Source of the DNA: Terriglobia bacterium
GTDB taxonomy: Bacteria > Acidobacteriota > Terriglobia > UBA7540
Direction: 5' to 3'
Assembly: GCA_020072925.1 (NCBI GenBank)
Contig: JAIQGA010000026.1
Span: 1 to 52,500, forward strand
Length of the DNA: 52,500 nucleotides
Shown piece by piece: positions 48,966 through 52,500 of the stretch. A program made the translations under genes and the position numbers. Numbering within the stretch: position 1 is the first letter of the stretch; the number at the start of each line of letters is the position of its first letter. The notes beneath the pieces are model-generated. The model was given only the letters and a program-made list of their open reading frames with translations. It had not been told where the DNA came from and ran no database searches.

Positions 48966-49051
48966 TGGATTTGCTCCTCTTCGCCTGAAGCGGGAAATTG
49001 GGTTGACACCCCAGAAACGCGTGAGTATACACCATCCATGCCGTGGGCAGG

Positions 49052-49134
49052 GTAGAGACGCCCCGGCGGGGCGTCTACATGCTGCCCTCGATCTCGCGGC
49101 CAGCTGTAGAGACGCCCCGGCGGGGCGTCTCTAC
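49052..49134. repeat. Pair of GTAGAGACG palindromes
   Basis: Two near-identical palindromes, 49052-49078 and 49106-49134. The second is a perfect 29-base dyad (GTAGAGACGCCCC, central CGG-type core, then its complement ending CTAC). They are related to those inside the regulator gene at 41552-41682. They lie in the gap between the serine hydrolase and the Tat isomerase. Confidence 0.75.
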
Positions 49135-49204
49135 GGAGATCGAACCAGTTGACGGCGAAACGCGCCTGCGCTTAAATGGCTGCACACTACTGAGGAGGGA
49201 AACG

Positions 49205-50074
49205 ATGCTGACGCGTCGGGATTTTCTGGGGAAAACATTGGTAGGAGCGGCAGCGGCCGCCGCGGGGCCGAGCCTGTGGGCCGCGGACCGCCCGGCCTGG
49301 ACGGGGCCCCTCGGCCTCGAACTTTACACGGTACGCGAGGAGTTCGCGAAAGATCCCGCGGCCACGCTCAAGAAAGTGGCCGCGGTGGGCTACCGAGAAG
49401 TCGAAATCGGATCCGGCCTTGATGCGGCCAAGGTTAAGGCGGACCTGCACGCCGCCGGCCTGACTGCGCCGAGCGGATACTTTGAGTCACCCGCCACACT
49501 CGACGAGTGGAAGAAAACCGTGGAGATGGGCCACGGGCTCGGCCTGCACTATATCGTGGTGGGAGATAATCCCGTCCTGACCGCCGAGGAATGGAAGCGC
49601 CGCGCGGATTTGTATAACCAGTGCGGGAAGGCAGCGCGGGGCGCGGGAATGCAGTTCTGCTACCACGCGCACTTTCACGAATTCGCCCCCGTGGACAGCA
49701 CCACCGGCTACGACATCATGCTCAAAGAATGCGACCCGAAACTCCTGAAGATGGAGATGGATATTTTCTGGGCGATTTACGCGGGGCAGGACCCGATCGC
49801 ATATTTCCGCAAGTATCCCGGCCGCTTCCCGCTGCTGCACATCAAGGACATGAAGAAGGACGCCAAAGGAAGCACCAGCGACGGGCCCTCCGACAGCGGC
49901 CCGAATCCCTTCGCTCCCGTCGGCGAGGGAAAAATCGATTGGGCCGGAATCTTCGCGCACGCGCATGAGGCCGGCGCCAAACATATTTTCGTCGAACAGG
50001 ACCGCTGCGACGTCTCGCCCTTCGAGGCCATCAAGATTAGTTACGACTATGTAAAGAAATTGCGCCTGAGCTGA
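49205..50074 (+). CDS. Tat-exported sugar phosphate isomerase/epimerase family protein
   Basis: The protein has 289 residues from ATG 49205 with GAGGAGGG upstream. Tat signal: LTRRDFLGKTLVGAAAAAAGPSLWA. TIM-barrel features: LGLELYTVREEFAKDP, GYREVEIGS, QFCYHAHFHEFAPV, LLKMEMDIFWAIYAGQ, PLLHIKDMKKDA, HIFVEQDRCD. The Glu/Asp/His/Glu metal set of xylose-isomerase-like proteins is present. A second such protein, from a different subfamily, is at 29671-30615. Substrate unknown. Confidence 0.88.
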   Translation: MLTRRDFLGKTLVGAAAAAAGPSLWAADRPAWTGPLGLELYTVREEFAKDPAATLKKVAAVGYREVEIGSGLDAAKVKADLHAAGLTAPSGYFESPATLDEWKKTVEMGHGLGLHYIVVGDNPVLTAEEWKRRADLYNQCGKAARGAGMQFCYHAHFHEFAPVDSTTGYDIMLKECDPKLLKMEMDIFWAIYAGQDPIAYFRKYPGRFPLLHIKDMKKDAKGSTSDGPSDSGPNPFAPVGEGKIDWAGIFAHAHEAGAKHIFVEQDRCDVSPFEAIKISYDYVKKLRLS

Positions 50075-50180
50075 GCGAAAAGACGGGCTCACCGTTGGGT
50101 GGCAATCCCGAAATTCCCGGCCCGCATTCTGCGGGAAATCACGACCCGCGTGAGTCCCTTTGCTTGAGCGGTGAAACCCT

Positions 50181-50900
50181 ATGAAGGTTGGAAAGCCTCT
50201 TTCAGACGCCGAAATAGATGAGTTGGAACGATTCCTCGACTCCGACAACGCGCCTGAGGACCGCATGAACGTCTCGTCGCTTCACGGCTTTCTCACCGCC
50301 TTGGTGGTCAGCCCGACTTTTGTGCCGCCCAGTCAATGGCTAGCCGAGGCTTGGGGCAAAGAGGAACCGACATTTGATTCTGACGAACAGGCCGAGCACT
50401 TCTTAGGTCTGCTCCTGCGACTTTACGATTCGATCAGTCAGACTCTCGAAGAGAACCCCAAAGCTTTTGTGCCCATTCTGTACGAATGTGATTCCGGTGA
50501 AGACCCCAAGAAAGAGCCGGATGTGACGGCGGAAGATTGGTGCGTGGGATTCAGCCGCGGCGTCGGTCTGTGTTCCCCTCAAGGCTGGGACCGGTTGTTT
50601 CAGGACGACAAAGCTCGAAACATGATGGCCCCCATCATTGCTTTTACCACCGCAGACGCCATGGCCGACGTTCTCGAACACGCGGGCAAGAAGGTGAATC
50701 GGGAAACCCTTCTCACTTTCCTGCCGCTTTCTGTGGCCGAAATCTACAGTTACTTCCGCGAGGACCGCCGCAGTCTCGCGCGCGCTTTCACGGCGGATAG
50801 GGCACCCACCCGCGCCACCCCGCGAGTGGGCCGCAACGATCCCTGCCCCTGCGGCAGCGGCAAGAAATATAAAAAGTGCTGCGCTATGAAACCCACTTGA
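50181..50900 (+). CDS. YecA/UPF0149-family protein with SEC-C zinc motif
   Basis: The protein has 239 residues. The UPF0149/YgfB-like helical domain occupies about 1-190 ([47 protein letters not shown]). The C-terminus is a SEC-C motif, [18 protein letters not shown], which binds zinc and, in SecA, SecB or ribosomes. YecA of E. coli has the same domain order. The function is probably related to translation or protein export. Confidence 0.9.
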   Translation: MKVGKPLSDAEIDELERFLDSDNAPEDRMNVSSLHGFLTALVVSPTFVPPSQWLAEAWGKEEPTFDSDEQAEHFLGLLLRLYDSISQTLEENPKAFVPILYECDSGEDPKKEPDVTAEDWCVGFSRGVGLCSPQGWDRLFQDDKARNMMAPIIAFTTADAMADVLEHAGKKVNRETLLTFLPLSVAEIYSYFREDRRSLARAFTADRAPTRATPRVGRNDPCPCGSGKKYKKCCAMKPT

Positions 50901-51015
50901 TGAGTCCGACCGGCGCGCGGCCATTGGATAGCCCCTTTTTCAACGGCAGGCCCGACGGGGAGAGGCACAACCTTGAGCAACCGGCGCAGGTGCGCTCTTC
51001 GCCGGCGAAGGCCGC

Positions 51016-52345
51016 TCACACGTCCAGACCAATCGACCGCATCAGGCTGAGAGCGTTGCTGGTCTCGACTACTCCGGGTCGGAGCCGGTAATCAAAAAGC
51101 AGTTTGCCATCCTCGAGGCGATCCTCGAAGTGGGCGTTGGCAGCGCGCGGGGCGAGGTCATCAACAATCCGAGCCAGCGCCAGGTCATGCGTGGTCACCA
51201 GCCCAATCGCGCCGCGTTCAACCAGGCTGCGCACCATCGCCTCCGCGCCGACCCGCCGGTCCTGAGAGTTCGTTCCTTGCAGGAACTCGTCCAGGAGAAA
51301 AAGCACCGCCAAGGGCCCTCGGGTCAAATCGGTAATTTGTTTCAAGCGCCGGATCTCCGCGTAAAACCGTGAAATGCCGCCCTGTAGGGAGTCGAGGATG
51401 CAAATCGATGCGCCCACGGCAAGCGGCGACATCCGCAGCCGCCGAGCGCGCACGGGAGCGCCACATTGAGCAAGAACCGCATTGACGCCCACCGCCCGCA
51501 CCAGGGTGCTCTTCCCCGCCATGTTCGGCCCACTGATGATGAGGACTCGCAGGTCGTCTACCAGGCGCAAGTCGTTTCGCACGGCCTCGCGGTCTGACAG
51601 CAGGGGATGCGCAAGACCTTCGGCTTCAAAGCAGGGAGAAGCTTCGACGAATTCCGGTAAGACGTCGGCGGGATGTTCGTAAGCATATCCGGCCAGAGAT
51701 GAGAGCGCCTCGAATTCGCCCACGGCGGCCAGCCATCGGCGAACGGCGGGGCCCGTCCGCTTTCTCCATCCTTCCACGGCGCAGGCGGCTTGCAGCGTCC
51801 AAAACACAAACGGTTCGAGCGATTGCACAATGAGGTTCCGCCGGGAGTCCAGGTATTCCATCAGCCGATTCAGCCCGGCAATCCAGCGCGAGGGAGGCCA
51901 CCCCTGGGATTGCAGCGCCTCCCGGAGTTCCACGAGCCTGGGCGCCGCGAATCGCTCACGCTCCAGGCGGGCCAGCACGCCGGCAAGCAACGGCAAATCG
52001 CCCGTAGCACTTTCGGCCGCGCTCACGGCGCTTCTGACCCGTCGACGATTATAAAGACTGAAACAGACGTTCGCCGCACTGACGAGCAGCGCCGCAGACG
52101 CGAACCCCCACGCGGCCCAGGCGACCAGACTCGCGACCCACAGGACAGCCAATAGCGCGCTTGCCCATGGCAACAGCGGCGACGCCAGCAGCGGTTCACC
52201 TTCTCCCCAAGCTGCCAGGGCTTCTGCCGACGCAAGCGAGCGCGCTTCCTCCGCCAGGACGGCCAGGTCCTCTCGAAGGTCCAACCGGCTTCGCAATTCC
52301 GCAACCGCCACCTGACGTGCACTGACCCGTTCAGGCGAGGGAGGG
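51016..52345 (-). CDS. MutS-like ATPase with membrane segments (frameshifted 5' end)
   Basis: In this frame, from about PPERVSARQVAVAELRSRLDLREDLAVL onward, the protein has two hydrophobic segments (LLPWASALLAVLWVASLVAWAAW and LLVSAANVCFSLY). A MutS-type ATPase domain follows: Walker A ISGPNMAGKSTLVRAVG, Walker B LFLLDEFLQGTNSQDR, the His motif LVTTHDLALARI. It is the membrane-associated MutS-like family rather than mismatch-repair MutS. An open frame upstream to 52467 is a random continuation; the real N-terminus is in another frame. An extra base near 52337-52345 breaks the gene. Confidence 0.8.
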
Positions 52346-52500
52346 CACGAGCAGCCAGTGTGCCAGCGTCTCCTGCCCCGCCCGCGTACGCGCCTGGCAG
52401 AGGAACTGAAACAACGACCCCTCGCCAAATAAGTCCAGGTCGCGGGAATAGGGATGAGATGCGTCATGGAACCTCTCGCCTGCTTCGCCGGTCCCCATCC
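52333..52500 (-). pseudogene. Out-of-frame 5' part of the MutS-like gene, running off the right edge
   Basis: The second frame reads MGTGEAGERFHDASHPYSRD then LDLFGEGSLFQFLCQARTRA, and stops at TGA after VPSLA. The DLDLFGxGSLF and ARTRAGxExLAxWL patterns are conserved immediately before the VARQ segment in MutS-like membrane ATPases, so this is the genuine N-terminal continuation. Replacing CCCTCCCTCGCC by CCCTCCCCGCC would restore VPSPPERVSARQ. The upstream part of the gene lies beyond the window. Confidence 0.7.

Noticed and set aside
51016-52467. Extension of the MutS-like protein to a Met codon at 52467
   Set aside because: The residues it adds (basic, low complexity) are unrelated to the family, while the other frame holds the conserved DLDLFG segment.

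Overview
The window is GC-rich, densely coded bacterial DNA with no rRNA or tRNA gene that I can see, so taxonomy rests on gene content. MacB-type permeases without a fused ATPase, CadC-like winged-helix/TPR regulators, a very large BNR/VPS10-type beta-propeller protein, several Tat-exported sugar enzymes (Gfo/Idh/MocA oxidoreductases, TIM-barrel isomerases), secreted class C beta-lactamase-fold hydrolases and a RlpA-like protein together suggest an acidobacterium. This is inference, not proof.

Layout. 1-2 kb: tail of an ISAzo13-type transposase, a REP-associated tyrosine transposase (RAYT) flanked by inverted REP-like repeats, and an exported ankyrin protein. 2-5.2 kb: an orphan MacB-type permease, an outer-membrane-like protein and a secreted protein of unknown function. 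5.6-14.3 kb (all minus strand): radical SAM protein, CheY-like receiver, acyl carrier protein, beta-ketoacyl-ACP synthase, GT28-type glycosyltransferase (broken), PaaK-like adenylating ligase, HAD phosphatase and class III aminotransferase. I read this as an uncharacterised acyl-ACP-based (amino/glyco)lipid or metabolite locus. 14.6-19 kb: secreted serine hydrolase with duplicated C-terminal domains, PafA-like phosphatase, RlpA-like protein. 19.4-23.7 kb: MacA-like adaptor plus two MacB-type permeases, interrupted by a four-helix-bundle gene. 23.7-32.5 kb: exported glycosidase-like protein (broken), BNR propeller protein, sugar isomerase, GalT and an FGE-fold protein. 32.6-36.3 kb: methyltransferase, a second four-helix-bundle gene, APC permease and an ECF sigma/mini anti-sigma pair. 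36.6-45.5 kb: two Tat-exported oxidoreductases, then two paralogous winged-helix/TPR regulators, each divergent from a small secreted protein. 45.6-52.5 kb: hemerythrin, GNAT, DinB-like, serine hydrolase, Tat isomerase, YecA/SEC-C protein and a frameshifted MutS-like ATPase running off the right edge.

The most unusual feature is a set of seven intergenic elements, each made of degenerate 7-bp tandem repeats followed by the same kind of heptads in inverted orientation. Heptad sequence differs between loci, but the 7-bp period and inverted layout are kept. Two of the seven carry a four-helix-bundle (S23/IVP/Avd-like) gene between the arms; five are empty. Four sit at successive junctions of the acyl-ACP locus, and arrays repeatedly supply stop codons of neighbouring genes. 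A second repeat class, palindromes bounded by GTAG/CTAC, is concentrated at 39.7-49.1 kb. Copies of it lie in frame inside the coding sequence of a winged-helix/TPR regulator, on both sides of its membrane segment.

Three genes (glycosyltransferase, glycosidase-like, MutS-like) carry frame-disrupting lesions. They could be genuine decay or sequence error, and this cannot be settled from the sequence alone.
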